Source: Nocardioides sp. CER19 (GTDB taxonomy: Bacteria; Actinomycetota; Actinomycetes; Propionibacteriales; Nocardioidaceae). Taken from it: DNA of 64,000 nt. This document shows, piece after piece, positions 34,987 to 43,457 of the stretch. Made by a program: the position numbers and the translations under genes. Positions within the stretch are counted from its first letter, which is position 1; the number at the start of each line of letters is the position of its first letter. Location of the stretch: positions 1,396,588 to 1,460,587 of the forward strand of contig NZ_JARVWS010000002.1 in NCBI RefSeq assembly GCF_029846275.1, read 5' to 3'. The notes under the pieces are model-generated. The model had not been told where the DNA came from. It did no database searches and saw nothing but the letters and a program-made list of their open reading frames with translations.

Positions 34987-35802
34987 TCAGCGGCGCTCGC
35001 GCACCGCTGAGCGCACCTGCGCGACGGAGTTGAGGATGATGTCGCTGATGAGCTCGGTGGTGCGCGGGTCGTCGAGGGCGCGGTCGAGGATCCGGAACAC
35101 GGTGTCGGTCGAGGAGCGGATCATCTCGTCGTGGAACGGCACGAACCGCAGTCGGCCGGCGGTCCGGTCCTCCTTGATGAGGTCCAGGATCATCGCCTCG
35201 AGCTCGGGCCGGTTCTCCTCGATCGCCCGCCGCACGTTGGTGGCGTAGGTGCCCTTCTGCAGCACGTCGGTGACCTCGCCCAGCATCGCCACCGTGACCG
35301 GCCGCTTGATGACGTCGATGATCGGGTCGGAGAAGTGCTGGATGAGCGCGACGGTGAAGCGGTCGCCGAAGATGTTGTCGGTGCGATCGATGAGCCGCAT
35401 CAGCCGGGCCGCCAGGACGATCCACAGCACCCAGTGCCGGTCGCCGATCGCCGGAACGAGGAACGGGAAGAGCGCCGGCACCTCCCACCAGTGGCGGGTC
35501 AGGTAGATGCGCCCGATCCGGAACCGCAGCCACCGGACGCAGATGGCGACGAGGAAGACGACGCAGATGGCGAGGTCGATGCCGAGCAGCTGGTCGTGGA
35601 CCGTGGCGTCCGAGCCTGCGTACGGCGGTTGGGGGCCGAAGAGGAACCAGGCGTTGAGCACCACGGACACCGCGGCGAGGGCCAGGAGGGTCCAGTCCAG
35701 GATCGTGCCCCTGCGACCGGAGATCGTCCGCCACTCCTCGCGCGCCAGCTCCTCGGCCATCGGCCGGATCGGCTGCGTGCCTTCCCACGCGTGTGGGGTC
35801 AT
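34987..35802 (-). CDS. membrane protein resembling a voltage-sensor domain, hypothetical
   Basis: A 271-residue protein with about four membrane helices in residues 33-150 and a soluble helical C-terminal half. The segment [19 protein letters not shown], then [20 protein letters not shown] and [20 protein letters not shown], resembles S2-S4 helices of voltage-sensor domains: short spaced Arg in the last helix (ARLMRL). No pore helix or selectivity filter (such as TVGYG) follows. The C-terminal part ([38 protein letters not shown]) looks like a cytoplasmic coiled region. The assignment is by pattern only. It is convergent with the response regulator. Confidence 0.6.
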   Translation of the reverse strand: MTPHAWEGTQPIRPMAEELAREEWRTISGRRGTILDWTLLALAAVSVVLNAWFLFGPQPPYAGSDATVHDQLLGIDLAICVVFLVAICVRWLRFRIGRIYLTRHWWEVPALFPFLVPAIGDRHWVLWIVLAARLMRLIDRTDNIFGDRFTVALIQHFSDPIIDVIKRPVTVAMLGEVTDVLQKGTYATNVRRAIEENRPELEAMILDLIKEDRTAGRLRFVPFHDEMIRSSTDTVFRILDRALDDPRTTELISDIILNSVAQVRSAVRERR

Positions 35803-35819
35803 GGGCGCAGAATAGGGGA

Positions 35820-36548
35820 GTGCCTCTCTATCGCGACGAGGCGATCGTGCTGCGTACCCACAAACTGGGCGAGGCCGACCGCATCATCACCCTGCTGACC
35901 CGCCAGCACGGTCGCGTGCGCGCGGTGGCCCGCGGGGTCCGTCGTACGACGTCGAAGTTCGGGTCGCGGCTCGAGCCGTTCATGCACGTCGACCTGCAGC
36001 TGTCGGAGGGTCGCTCGCTCGACCACATCACCCAGGCCGAGACGCTCACGCCGTTCCACGCGAGCATCGGTGGCGACTACGAGCGCTACACGGCCGGGAC
36101 CGTGATGCTCGAGACCGCCGACCGGCTCGTCGCCGAGGAGCGGGAGCCGTCCGTGCAGCAGTTCCTGCTGCTGGTCGGTGGGCTGCGCGTGCTGTCGTCG
36201 GGGGAGCGCGGCCCGTCGCAGGTGCTCGACTCCTACCTGCTCCGCTCCCTGTCCGTCGCCGGCTACGCGCCCTCGTTCGACGGCTGCGCCCGGTGCGGCC
36301 TGGAGGGCCCGCACCGGTGGTTCAACCCGTCGCTCGGCGGTGTGCTCTGCGCGACCTGCCGTGTCCCCGGCTCGGCGTCGCCGTCCGCCGAGACGCTGGC
36401 CGCGCTCGGCGCACTGCTGGCCGGCGACTGGCCGGTCGTCGAGGCCGCCGAGCCGCGGCACCTGCGCGAGGCCAGCGGCCTGGTGGCCGCCTACCTGGCC
36501 TGGCACCTCGAGCGTGGGCTGCGGTCGCTGGAGTACGTCGAGCGCTGA
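35820..36548 (+). CDS. recO: DNA repair protein RecO
   Basis: A 242-residue protein with the N-terminal OB-fold ([25 protein letters not shown], then [16 protein letters not shown]), a helical middle and a zinc-binding C-terminal part with [25 protein letters not shown] (four cysteines, as in most non-enterobacterial RecO). RecO loads RecA onto single-stranded DNA with RecR and anneals SSB-coated strands. GTG 35820 is chosen as the only start next to the conserved YRDEAIVLR. An AATAGG box lies close upstream. Confidence 0.95.
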   Translation: MPLYRDEAIVLRTHKLGEADRIITLLTRQHGRVRAVARGVRRTTSKFGSRLEPFMHVDLQLSEGRSLDHITQAETLTPFHASIGGDYERYTAGTVMLETADRLVAEEREPSVQQFLLLVGGLRVLSSGERGPSQVLDSYLLRSLSVAGYAPSFDGCARCGLEGPHRWFNPSLGGVLCATCRVPGSASPSAETLAALGALLAGDWPVVEAAEPRHLREASGLVAAYLAWHLERGLRSLEYVER

Positions 36549-36640
36549 GCGGGCGGCCACCAAGGGTCAGATGGGAGGGGCCCAGGTCGAGGTCGCCTGA
36601 TCGGCCGAGCGGTCCCGGGCAGGCCGTAGGCTGACGGGTC

Positions 36641-37438
36641 GTGAGCCGCCAGCAGCACCGTGCGCCGTACCGCCGCCCGACCCCGCACCCCTCGGGCGCG
36701 ACCCCGCCGCCCATTCCGCGGGACCTGGTGCCGGAGCACGTCGCCATCGTGATGGACGGCAACGGGCGCTGGGCCAAGGAGCGCGGTCTGCCGCGCACCA
36801 AGGGCCACGAGGCGGGGGAGTCGTCGCTGTTCGACGTGGTCGAGGGCGCGATCGAGCTGGGCGTGAAGGCGATCAGCGCCTACGCGTTCTCGACCGAGAA
36901 CTGGGCCCGCTCGCCCGACGAGGTGCGCTTCCTCATGGGCTTCAACCGCGACGTCATCCGGCGCCGCCGCGACGAGATGCACGAGCTCGGCGTCCGGGTC
37001 CGCTGGGCCGGCCGCGCGCCCCGGCTGTGGAGATCGGTCATCAAGGAGCTGCAGATCGCCGAGGAGCTGACGAGGGACAACGACGTCTGCACGCTCACGA
37101 TGTGCGTCAACTACGGCGGCCGGGCCGAGCTGGCCGACGCCTCGCGCCGCATCGCCGAGGACGTGGCCGCCGGGCGCCTCAAGCCCGACAAGGTCGACGA
37201 GAAGGTCTTCGCGCGCTACCTCTACGTCCCGGAGCTGCCCGACGCCGACCTGGTCTGGCGTACGTCGGGGGAGCAGCGTCTCTCCAACTTCATGCTGTGG
37301 CAGGCGGCGTACTCCGAGTTCGTCTTCACCGACGTCCTCTGGCCCGACGTCGACCGCCGCCACCTGTGGGCCGCCTGCGAGACCTACGCCCGGCGCGACC
37401 GGCGCTACGGCGGGGCGCTGCCCAACCAGGTGGGGTGA
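36641..37438 (+). CDS. uppS: isoprenyl transferase (Z-prenyl/decaprenyl diphosphate synthase)
   Basis: A 265-residue cis-prenyltransferase. [23 protein letters not shown] carries the catalytic Asp and Arg/His residues, [14 protein letters not shown] the substrate tunnel region, and [25 protein letters not shown] the C-terminal diphosphate-binding part. It makes the polyprenyl lipid carrier for cell-wall synthesis; whether the chain is C50 or C55 cannot be read here. GTG 36641 follows a TAGGCT box (36627-36632) by eight bases. recO-uppS is a conserved actinobacterial neighbourhood. Confidence 0.95.
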   Translation: MSRQQHRAPYRRPTPHPSGATPPPIPRDLVPEHVAIVMDGNGRWAKERGLPRTKGHEAGESSLFDVVEGAIELGVKAISAYAFSTENWARSPDEVRFLMGFNRDVIRRRRDEMHELGVRVRWAGRAPRLWRSVIKELQIAEELTRDNDVCTLTMCVNYGGRAELADASRRIAEDVAAGRLKPDKVDEKVFARYLYVPELPDADLVWRTSGEQRLSNFMLWQAAYSEFVFTDVLWPDVDRRHLWAACETYARRDRRYGGALPNQVG

Positions 37439-37450
37439 GGCTGCGGCTGG

Positions 37451-37546
37451 TGCATGTTCATCGAGGTATGCAGGGAAATGCGCACCTCCCACGCGGAGTT
37501 CCGCACGGGAAGTGACCACTCGGCTGCATACCTCGATGAACATGCA
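37451..37546. repeat. perfect 23-bp inverted repeat with 50-bp loop
   Basis: The arm at 37451-37473 (beginning TGCATGTTCATCGAGG) is repeated exactly in reverse orientation at 37524-37546. Between them are 50 bp of different sequence with a weak internal hairpin. A perfect 23-bp match is far beyond chance in an intergenic space and does not look like an ordinary terminator (no T-run, loop much too long). Each arm contains ATG TTC ATC GAG, reading outward. Nature unknown: terminator, binding site or remnant of a small mobile element. Confidence 0.85.
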
Positions 37547-37618
37547 GCCGCCGCCACCCCAGCCCCGCCGACCGAATTCGCCCTCGCCCCCGGCACGCGA
37601 GGCGCCTAGGTTGTGGCT

Positions 37619-38005
37619 GTGGACTTCCATGTGCCGTCGACCCTGCCCACGCCGTTCGGCTTCAGCCACGCCGTCACCGTCGACCCGGGCCGCAGCCTGG
37701 TCTACGTCGCCGGCCAGGTCGGGATGGACGCCGACGGCGTCGTCGCGGTGGGCTGGGACGCACAGACCCGGCAGACGTTCGTCAACGTCGGGCACGCCCT
37801 CGAGGCGGCCGGTGCGACGTGGGCGGACGTGGTGAAGCTGACCTACCTCGTCACCTCGACCCACGAGCTGCAGCTGGTGCGGGCGATCCGGGACGAGTTC
37901 GTCGACGTCGAGCGCCCGCCGGCCAGCTCGCTGATGCAGGTCGCCGGCCTGTTCCGGCCGGACCTGCTCATCGAGGTGGAGGCGATCGCCGCCGTCGCGC
38001 GCTGA
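37619..38005 (+). CDS. RidA/YjgF/YER057c family protein
   Basis: A 128-residue RidA-type protein. LVYVAGQVGMDADGVV, QTRQTFVNVGHALEAAGATWADVVKLTYLVTS and RPPASSLMQVAGLFRPDLLIEVEAIA are the three family blocks; the last contains the Arg-Pro and Glu residues of the active pocket. RidA proteins hydrolyse reactive imine intermediates such as 2-aminoacrylate; some relatives have other substrates. GTG 37619 lies six bases after a TAGGTT box (37607-37612), suggesting a leaderless mRNA; GTG 37613, two codons earlier, is the alternative. Convergent with zur. Confidence 0.88.
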   Translation: MDFHVPSTLPTPFGFSHAVTVDPGRSLVYVAGQVGMDADGVVAVGWDAQTRQTFVNVGHALEAAGATWADVVKLTYLVTSTHELQLVRAIRDEFVDVERPPASSLMQVAGLFRPDLLIEVEAIAAVAR

Positions 38006-38045
38006 GCCAGGGCCCGGGCTCGTCCGGCGATGCCAGGGGAGGCTG

Positions 38046-38444
38046 CTACTGGCAGTCCTGGCAGGTGCCGAAGATCTCCAGCGTGTGGGAGACGTCGGCG
38101 TAGCCGTGCTCGGCCGCGATCGCCGTGGTCCAGCGCTCGACGGCCGGGCCCTCGACCTCGACGGTCCGCCCGCAGTCGCGGCAGACGAGGTGATGGTGGT
38201 GGTTGTCGGAGCAGCGGCGATAGATCGCCTCGCCCTCCTCGGTGCGCATCATGTCGACCTCGCCGGCGTCGGCGAGCTTCTGCAGGGTGCGGTAGACGGT
38301 CGCCAGACCGACCGAGTCGCCCCGGCGGGTCAGCAGGTCGTGAATCTCCTGCGCGGAGTGGAAGCCCTCGGTGGCGGCCAGAGCCGAGGCGACGGCGAGC
38401 CGCTGCTTGGTGGGCCGCAGACCCGACTGGTCAGTGCTCGTCAT
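38046..38444 (-). CDS. zur: Fur-family repressor, zinc uptake regulator Zur
   Basis: A 132-residue Fur-type repressor. The winged helix has LRPTKQRLAVASALAATEGFHSAQEIHDLL and VGLATVYRTLQKLADAGEVDMM; the dimer domain carries the zinc-binding NHHHHLVCRDCGRTVEV and the terminal FGTCQDC. It is encoded at the end of a znuA-znuC-znuB operon, overlapping the znuB end by 14 bp, which identifies it as Zur rather than Fur. It should repress znuA and its own operon through the operator at 41224-41260 when zinc is sufficient. Confidence 0.92.
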   Translation of the reverse strand: MTSTDQSGLRPTKQRLAVASALAATEGFHSAQEIHDLLTRRGDSVGLATVYRTLQKLADAGEVDMMRTEEGEAIYRRCSDNHHHHLVCRDCGRTVEVEGPAVERWTTAIAAEHGYADVSHTLEIFGTCQDCQ

Positions 38445-39462
38445 AGTGGGGTGCTCCCGTCTGGTCGACGTGCACCGCGTGCCGGTGGCCGTCGTGGACG
38501 TAGTCGACGTGGTCGCCGTGCTCGACGGCGAGGTGGCCGCAGTGCGGGCCGTGGTGGTGCTCCTGGTGGTCGTCGTCGCAGGCCTCGTGGAGCGGCGGCG
38601 CCTCGGGATCGACGGGGAACGGCGTGGCGAGCCGGCGCCGGCGGCGTAGCAACGTCCCGATCGGCCAGGTCACCGCGAAGCAGGCGAGGGCGAGGAGCAC
38701 GATCGTGGGGCCCGGCGCGACGGTCGCCTTGAACGAGGCGAAGGCCGAGATCACCAGCCCGCCGAGGGAGGCGAACGTGCCGAGCACCATCGCCCCCAAC
38801 AGGGTCGTACGGAACGAGCGGGCGAGCTGCTGGCTGGTCGCCACGGGCACGACCATGAGCGCACTGACGAGGAGCAGGCCGACGGTCCGCATCGCGACGG
38901 TCACGCTCACGGCCGCCAGGACCGCGACGAGGAGGTTGTAGGCCCGCACGTTGAGGCCCGAGACCTTGGCGAACTCCTGGTCCTGCGCGACGGCGAACAA
39001 CTGCGGCGCGAGGCCGACGCCGACGGCGATCACGACCGCGGCGAGCACCATCGTGACGACGACGTCGCTGATCGCGATGGTCGTGATCGAGCCGAAGAGG
39101 TACTCCTGCAGGTGGGTCGCGGACTGGCCGCTGAGACCGGTGAGCAGTACGCCGCCCGCCAGACCGCCGTAGAACAGCAGCGCGAGGGCGACGTCGCCGT
39201 TCGCGTGGCCGCGCTCGCGGATCAGCTCGATGAGCGCGGCGCCGAGGACGGCGACGATGACCGCCGTCCAGGTGGGCGACGTACCGGTCAGCAGGCCGAG
39301 GGCGACACCGGTGACCGCGACGTGCCCCAGCCCGTCGCCCATGAGCGCGAGGCGACGCTGGACCAGGTAGGTCCCCACCGCCGGCGCGGCCAGTCCGGTG
39401 AAGACGGCGGCGATGAGGGCTCGCTGCATGAACGGCAGGCTGAAGAGCTCGGTGGGTGTCAT
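38431..39462 (-). CDS. znuB: zinc ABC transporter permease ZnuB with histidine-rich tail
   Basis: A 343-residue protein: about eight predicted membrane helices in residues 1-285 of the ABC-3 family (ALMGDGLGHVAVTGVALGLL, LFYGGLAGGVLLTGLSG, TVGLLLVSALMVVPVATSQQLA), then a hydrophilic tail. The last 52 residues contain 15 histidines plus several Asp, Glu and two Cys, an obvious metal-binding extension on the cytoplasmic side. Zinc is imported with ZnuA and ZnuC. The ATG at 39462 is two bases from the znuC stop; the gene end overlaps zur. Confidence 0.93.
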   Translation of the reverse strand: MTPTELFSLPFMQRALIAAVFTGLAAPAVGTYLVQRRLALMGDGLGHVAVTGVALGLLTGTSPTWTAVIVAVLGAALIELIRERGHANGDVALALLFYGGLAGGVLLTGLSGQSATHLQEYLFGSITTIAISDVVVTMVLAAVVIAVGVGLAPQLFAVAQDQEFAKVSGLNVRAYNLLVAVLAAVSVTVAMRTVGLLLVSALMVVPVATSQQLARSFRTTLLGAMVLGTFASLGGLVISAFASFKATVAPGPTIVLLALACFAVTWPIGTLLRRRRRLATPFPVDPEAPPLHEACDDDHQEHHHGPHCGHLAVEHGDHVDYVHDGHRHAVHVDQTGAPHYDEH

Positions 39463-39464
39463 GG

Positions 39465-40286
39465 TCAGTCCTCCCGGCCTGCGTCGAAGGGGGCGCTCAC
39501 CTGCGGAGCGTGGTCGACCAGCCCGTCCTCCGGCCCGTGGTGGGCCGCGTGGACCTGGTGCACCTCGGTCTGGGCGAGCGGGCTGCCGTCGTAGACGACC
39601 CGGCCGTCGCGCATGACGACGGCGCGGTCGACGAGCGGCTCCAGCGGTCCCAGCTCGTGGGCGACGAGGACGATCGTCGCGCCGCGAGCCTTGAGGCGGG
39701 CCAGGGCGTCGGCCAGGGCGTACTGGTTGGGCAGGTCGACGCCAGCGGTCGGCTCGTCGAGGAAGAACAGCTCGGGCTCCCCGGCGAGCGCGCGGGCGAT
39801 GAGGGTGCGCTGCTGCTGGCCGCCGGACAGGTTCGCGACGCCCTCGTGGGCCCGGTCGGCGAGGCCGACGACCTCCAGAGCGTCGTCGATCGCGGCGCGG
39901 TCGGCTCGGCCGAGCGGGCGGAAGAGGCGCCGGTGGGTGAGGCGCCCGGAGGCGACGACCTCCCACACGCTGGCCGGGACGCCGGCGGTCGCGCCCGCCC
40001 GCTGGGGGACGAAGCCGACCCGTTGCCAGTCCTCGAAGTCGTCGAACGGCGTGCCGAACAGCTCCAGATGACCGCCGGCGAGCGGGCGCAGCCCGGTCAG
40101 CGCGCGGACCAGGGTCGACTTGCCCGAGCCGTTGGCGCCCATCAGTGCGACGAACTCGCCCGCCTCGACGGTCAGGTTGATCCCGCGCAGGATGGGTCGT
40201 CCGGCGATGGCGACCACGCCGCCGCTGAGCGCGACGGGCGGAGCGGGCGGTGCCGCCGGTGCGGCTGGTGCGGTGTTCACCGACAT
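39465..40286 (-). CDS. znuC: zinc ABC transporter ATP-binding protein ZnuC
   Basis: A 273-residue ATPase: an Ala/Pro-rich N-terminal extension, Walker A GANGSGKST near residue 50, Q-loop FVPQRAG, ABC signature NLSGGQQQR, Walker B ELFFLDEPTAGVD and switch His in VLVAHELG. It powers zinc import with the permease ZnuB. The start (ATG 40286) overlaps the znuA end by ten bases, so znuA-znuC-znuB-zur read from one promoter. Confidence 0.94.
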   Translation of the reverse strand: MSVNTAPAAPAAPPAPPVALSGGVVAIAGRPILRGINLTVEAGEFVALMGANGSGKSTLVRALTGLRPLAGGHLELFGTPFDDFEDWQRVGFVPQRAGATAGVPASVWEVVASGRLTHRRLFRPLGRADRAAIDDALEVVGLADRAHEGVANLSGGQQQRTLIARALAGEPELFFLDEPTAGVDLPNQYALADALARLKARGATIVLVAHELGPLEPLVDRAVVMRDGRVVYDGSPLAQTEVHQVHAAHHGPEDGLVDHAPQVSAPFDAGRED

Positions 40287-41224
40287 CCGTTGGCCTCCTT
40301 CAGCGCCGCGAGGTTGGCGCGCATGAGGGACAGGTAGTTCTCGTGGGCGGTCTCGTCGGTCAGCCCCTCGATCGGGTCGAGCACCGCCGTGGTGACGCCC
40401 AGGTCCTTCGCGAGGGTCTCGGCGAGCTCGGCCGGGACCAGCCTCTCACCGAAGACGGTCGTGATCCCGTGGGACTCGATGAGATCGTGCAGGCGGCCGA
40501 GGTCGGCCGGGGTCGGCTCGGCGTCGGGGGAGAGGCCGGCGATCGGCTCGATGTCGATGCCGTAGCGGGTCAGGTAGCCGAAGGCGTTGTGCGAGACCAC
40601 GATCGTCTTGCGCTCGCAGTCGGCCAGACCGGCCGTGTAGTCGCGGTCCAGCGCCGTCAGGTCGGCGTCGAGCGCCTCCGCGTTCGAGCGGTACGTCGAC
40701 GCGTGGCTCGGGTCGAGCGTGGCCAGCCGGTCGGCGACCGCATCGGCGACCTTCGCCAGCTTGAGCGGGTCCTGCCAGAGGTGCGGATCGAGGTCTCCGT
40801 GGTCGTGCCCCTCCTCGTCGACGGTCTCACCCGAGCCGTGGTGGTCGACGTCGTCGTGCCCGCCGTGGCTCATCGGCTCGAGGCCGGCGACCGCGGCGGC
40901 ATCGACGGTCTCGGCCCCCGACTGCCGTACCGCGGCGTCGACGGCTGCCTGGAGGCCCTTCTCGTAGACGACGAGATCCGCGAGCGCCACCTCGCCGGTC
41001 TGCTTCGGCGACAGCTCCAGGTCGTGCGGCTCCTGGCCCGGCTGCGTCAGGTTGCTCACGTTCACGAGGTCCCCGCCGACGCGCTCGGCGACGAACTGGA
41101 GCGGGTAGAACGCGGTCACGACGTCGATCTCACCGTCATCGGGCCGGGACGGCGCGTCGGAGAACGCGGCGCAGCCGGTCAGGGCGGCGGTCGCCACGGC
41201 GACAACGGCGAGGGTCCGCAACAT
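40277..41224 (-). CDS. znuA: zinc ABC transporter substrate-binding lipoprotein ZnuA
   Basis: A 315-residue lipoprotein: signal MLRTLAVVAVATAALTGC, then a cluster A-I binding fold with VNVSNLTQPGQEPHDLELS (metal His), a charged His-rich loop at about 125-158 (HGGHDDVDHHGSGE..., HDHGDLDPHLW), and later VVSHNAFGYLTRYG and VFGERLV. It captures extracellular zinc for ZnuBC. ATG 41224 is preferred because the -35/-10 boxes and a double Fur-family operator lie immediately upstream; an in-frame ATG at 41245 would be inside the operator. Confidence 0.93.
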   Translation of the reverse strand: MLRTLAVVAVATAALTGCAAFSDAPSRPDDGEIDVVTAFYPLQFVAERVGGDLVNVSNLTQPGQEPHDLELSPKQTGEVALADLVVYEKGLQAAVDAAVRQSGAETVDAAAVAGLEPMSHGGHDDVDHHGSGETVDEEGHDHGDLDPHLWQDPLKLAKVADAVADRLATLDPSHASTYRSNAEALDADLTALDRDYTAGLADCERKTIVVSHNAFGYLTRYGIDIEPIAGLSPDAEPTPADLGRLHDLIESHGITTVFGERLVPAELAETLAKDLGVTTAVLDPIEGLTDETAHENYLSLMRANLAALKEANGCR

Positions 41225-41260
41225 GACAATGATTCTCACTCGCATTGAGAATCGTTGTCA
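41224..41260. promoter_or_regulatory. double Zur box over the znuA promoter
   Basis: Two 15-bp elements face each other: TGACAATGATTCTCA (41224-41238) and TGAGAATCGTTGTCA (41246-41260), separated by seven bases, with one mismatch between arms. Each arm is also a 7-1-7 palindrome-like Fur-family box. On the minus strand they cover TTGACA (41261-41256) and GAGAAT (41237-41232), the -35 and -10 of znuA. Zinc-loaded Zur bound here would stop znuACB-zur transcription. Confidence 0.85.
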
Positions 41261-41358
41261 ATCCGTCGCCGGGGCGAGCAGCCGGGCGCGGTGTCGGGAC
41301 GGCGCAGTCGATAGGCTGATCGCTCACCGAGTCGCCGTACCAAGGAAGCAGGACCTCC

Positions 41359-42756
41359 GTGGCAAAGCCGCCCGCATCGACCGTCGACAACGTCGTCTCC
41401 CTCGCCAAGCGCCGGGGCTTCGTCTACCCGTGCGGCGAGATCTACGGAGGCACCCGGAGCGCCTGGGACTACGGCCCGCTGGGCGTCGAGCTCAAGGAGA
41501 ACATCAAGCGCCAGTGGTGGCGCTCGATGGTGACCAGCCGCGACGACGTCGTCGGCCTCGACTCCAGCGTCATCCTGCCGCGCCAGACCTGGGAGGCCTC
41601 CGGCCACGTCGCGACGTTCAGCGACCCGCTGGTGGAGTGCCTGAGCTGCCACCACCGGTTCCGCGCCGACCACCTGCAGGAGGCGTACGCGGAGAAGAAG
41701 GGCATCCCGAACCCTGACGACGTCCCGCTGACGGACATCGCCTGCAGCAACTGCGGCACCCGCGGCCAGTGGACCGAGCCGCGCAACTTCTCCGGCCTCC
41801 TCAAGACCTACCTCGGCGTCGTCGAGGACGAGTCCGGGCTGCACTACCTGCGCCCCGAGACCGCCCAGGGCATCTTCATCAACTTCAACAACGTGCTGAC
41901 CAGCCAGCGGATGAAGCCTCCGTTCGGCATCGCCCAGATCGGCAAGTCGTTCCGCAACGAGATCACGCCGGGCAACTTCATCTTCCGCACCCGCGAGTTC
42001 GAGCAGATGGAGATGGAGTTCTTCGTCAAGCCCGGCGAGGACAAGGAGTGGCACCAGTACTGGATCGACACCCGCCGCGACTGGTACGTCGACCTGGGCA
42101 TCGACCCCGACAACCTGCGCCTCTACGAGCACCTGCCCGAGAAGCTCTCGCACTACTCCACGCGCACCGTCGACATCGAGTACCGCTTCAACTTCCCGGG
42201 CTCCGAGTGGGGCGAGCTCGAGGGCATCGCCAACCGGACCGACTTCGACCTGACCACCCACTCGAAGCACTCCGGCACCGATCTGAGCTACTTCGACCAA
42301 GCGGCCAACGAGCGCTACACGCCGTACGTCATCGAGCCCGCAGCGGGCCTGTCGCGCAGCCTGATGACGTTCCTGGTCGACGCCTACACCGAGGACGAGG
42401 CGCCCAACACCAAGGGCGGCGTCGACAAGCGGGTCGTCCTCAAGCTCGACCCGCGGCTCGCGCCGGTGAAGGCGGCGGTCCTGCCGCTGAGCCGCAACGA
42501 GCAGCTGTCCCCGAAGGCGAAGGACCTGGCCCAGGAGCTGCGCCGGAGCTGGAACGTCGACTTCGACGACGCCGGTGCGATCGGCCGGCGCTACCGCCGC
42601 CAGGACGAGATCGGTACGCCGTTCTGCGTCACCGTCGACTTCGACACCCTCGAGGACCAGGCGGTCACCATCCGCGAGCGCGACACGATGGCGCAGGAGC
42701 GCGTCTCGCTCGACCGCGTGACGGCCTACCTCGCCGAACGGTTGCCGGGCTGCTGA
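41359..42756 (+). CDS. glyS: glycyl-tRNA synthetase (class II, alpha2 type)
   Basis: A 465-residue single-subunit enzyme. The N-terminal catalytic core has [30 protein letters not shown], a zinc-type pair CLSCHH (near 95) and CSNCG (near 132), the motif 2 region [29 protein letters not shown] and motif 3 around [20 protein letters not shown]; the end is the anticodon-binding domain ([20 protein letters not shown]). All quoted by motif. GTG 41359 has AAGGAAGCAGG upstream, and TAGGCT at 41312-41317 is the likely -10. It diverges from znuA. Confidence 0.96.
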   Translation: MAKPPASTVDNVVSLAKRRGFVYPCGEIYGGTRSAWDYGPLGVELKENIKRQWWRSMVTSRDDVVGLDSSVILPRQTWEASGHVATFSDPLVECLSCHHRFRADHLQEAYAEKKGIPNPDDVPLTDIACSNCGTRGQWTEPRNFSGLLKTYLGVVEDESGLHYLRPETAQGIFINFNNVLTSQRMKPPFGIAQIGKSFRNEITPGNFIFRTREFEQMEMEFFVKPGEDKEWHQYWIDTRRDWYVDLGIDPDNLRLYEHLPEKLSHYSTRTVDIEYRFNFPGSEWGELEGIANRTDFDLTTHSKHSGTDLSYFDQAANERYTPYVIEPAAGLSRSLMTFLVDAYTEDEAPNTKGGVDKRVVLKLDPRLAPVKAAVLPLSRNEQLSPKAKDLAQELRRSWNVDFDDAGAIGRRYRRQDEIGTPFCVTVDFDTLEDQAVTIRERDTMAQERVSLDRVTAYLAERLPGC

Positions 42757-42757
42757 C

Positions 42758-43417
42758 GTGACGCGCCGTGGGGGATCGGCGTGGGCGCTGGGGGCGTCCG
42801 CGCTGCTCGCCGCCTCCGCCCTGTCGGGCTGCTCCGGCGGCTCGGACGAGCCGGCGGCGAAGCGGGACACGCCGACGGCGTCGCCGACGACGGCATACCC
42901 GACCGGTGCGCCCACCGGGACGGTGCTCACGGACCCCGGCAGCGAGCTGGCCCTCGGCGCCCCCGCGACGATCACGTGGCACCCGCGGCAGGGCGTGGTC
43001 GGCACGGTGCGGATCAGCGTCGACAAGGTCGAGCGGACGACGTTCAAGCAGAGCTTCCAGGACTGGCGGGTCGACGCCACCATGAAGACCTACGCGCCCT
43101 ACTTCGTGCACGCGCGGGTGACGAACGTCGGTCCCACCGGGCTCGGCGGCGTCCCCGTCCCGCTCTACGGGGAGAGCGCCGCCGACGCGCTCGTCGAGGC
43201 GGCGGTCTTCAAGGAGACGTTCAAGCCCTGCCATCCGAGCGCCCTGCCGACGCCGTTCGCCACCGGGGCCCACGCGTCGGTGTGCCTGGTCTACCTCGTC
43301 CCGGACAAGGGCGCGCTGGTCGGCGCCGCGTTCCGCCCGACCCAGGACTTCGACCCGATCGTGTGGAAGGGCGCCGTCGCGACGGCTGCGGCGCCGCGGG
43401 CCACGAAGCACCCCTGA
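42758..43417 (+). CDS. lipoprotein of unknown function
   Basis: A 219-residue predicted lipoprotein: basic start, hydrophobic stretch and lipobox SALSGC near residue 24, then a Thr/Pro-rich linker and a beta-rich domain of about 150 residues (TITWHPRQGVVGTVRISVDKVERTTF, VHARVTNVGPTGLGGVPVPLYG) that resembles the telokin-like or DUF4352-type folds found in exported actinobacterial proteins. Two cysteines (FKPCHPS, SVCLVY) may form a disulfide. I cannot name a family with certainty. GTG 42758 is one base after the glyS stop. Confidence 0.7.
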   Translation: MTRRGGSAWALGASALLAASALSGCSGGSDEPAAKRDTPTASPTTAYPTGAPTGTVLTDPGSELALGAPATITWHPRQGVVGTVRISVDKVERTTFKQSFQDWRVDATMKTYAPYFVHARVTNVGPTGLGGVPVPLYGESAADALVEAAVFKETFKPCHPSALPTPFATGAHASVCLVYLVPDKGALVGAAFRPTQDFDPIVWKGAVATAAAPRATKHP

Positions 43418-43457
43418 CGATTCGGTCCGTCGGCGGGCCGCGCCGGACAATGGGGGC

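Noticed and set aside
37451..37546. Inverted repeat as a simple terminator for uppS
   Set aside because: A 50-bp loop and 23 perfectly matched bases do not fit terminators in this window, which have short loops; kept as an unexplained repeat instead.
41225..41245. Longer znuA start at ATG 41245
   Set aside because: Would place the first codons in the operator and downstream of nothing resembling a promoter; the signal peptide starts naturally at 41224.
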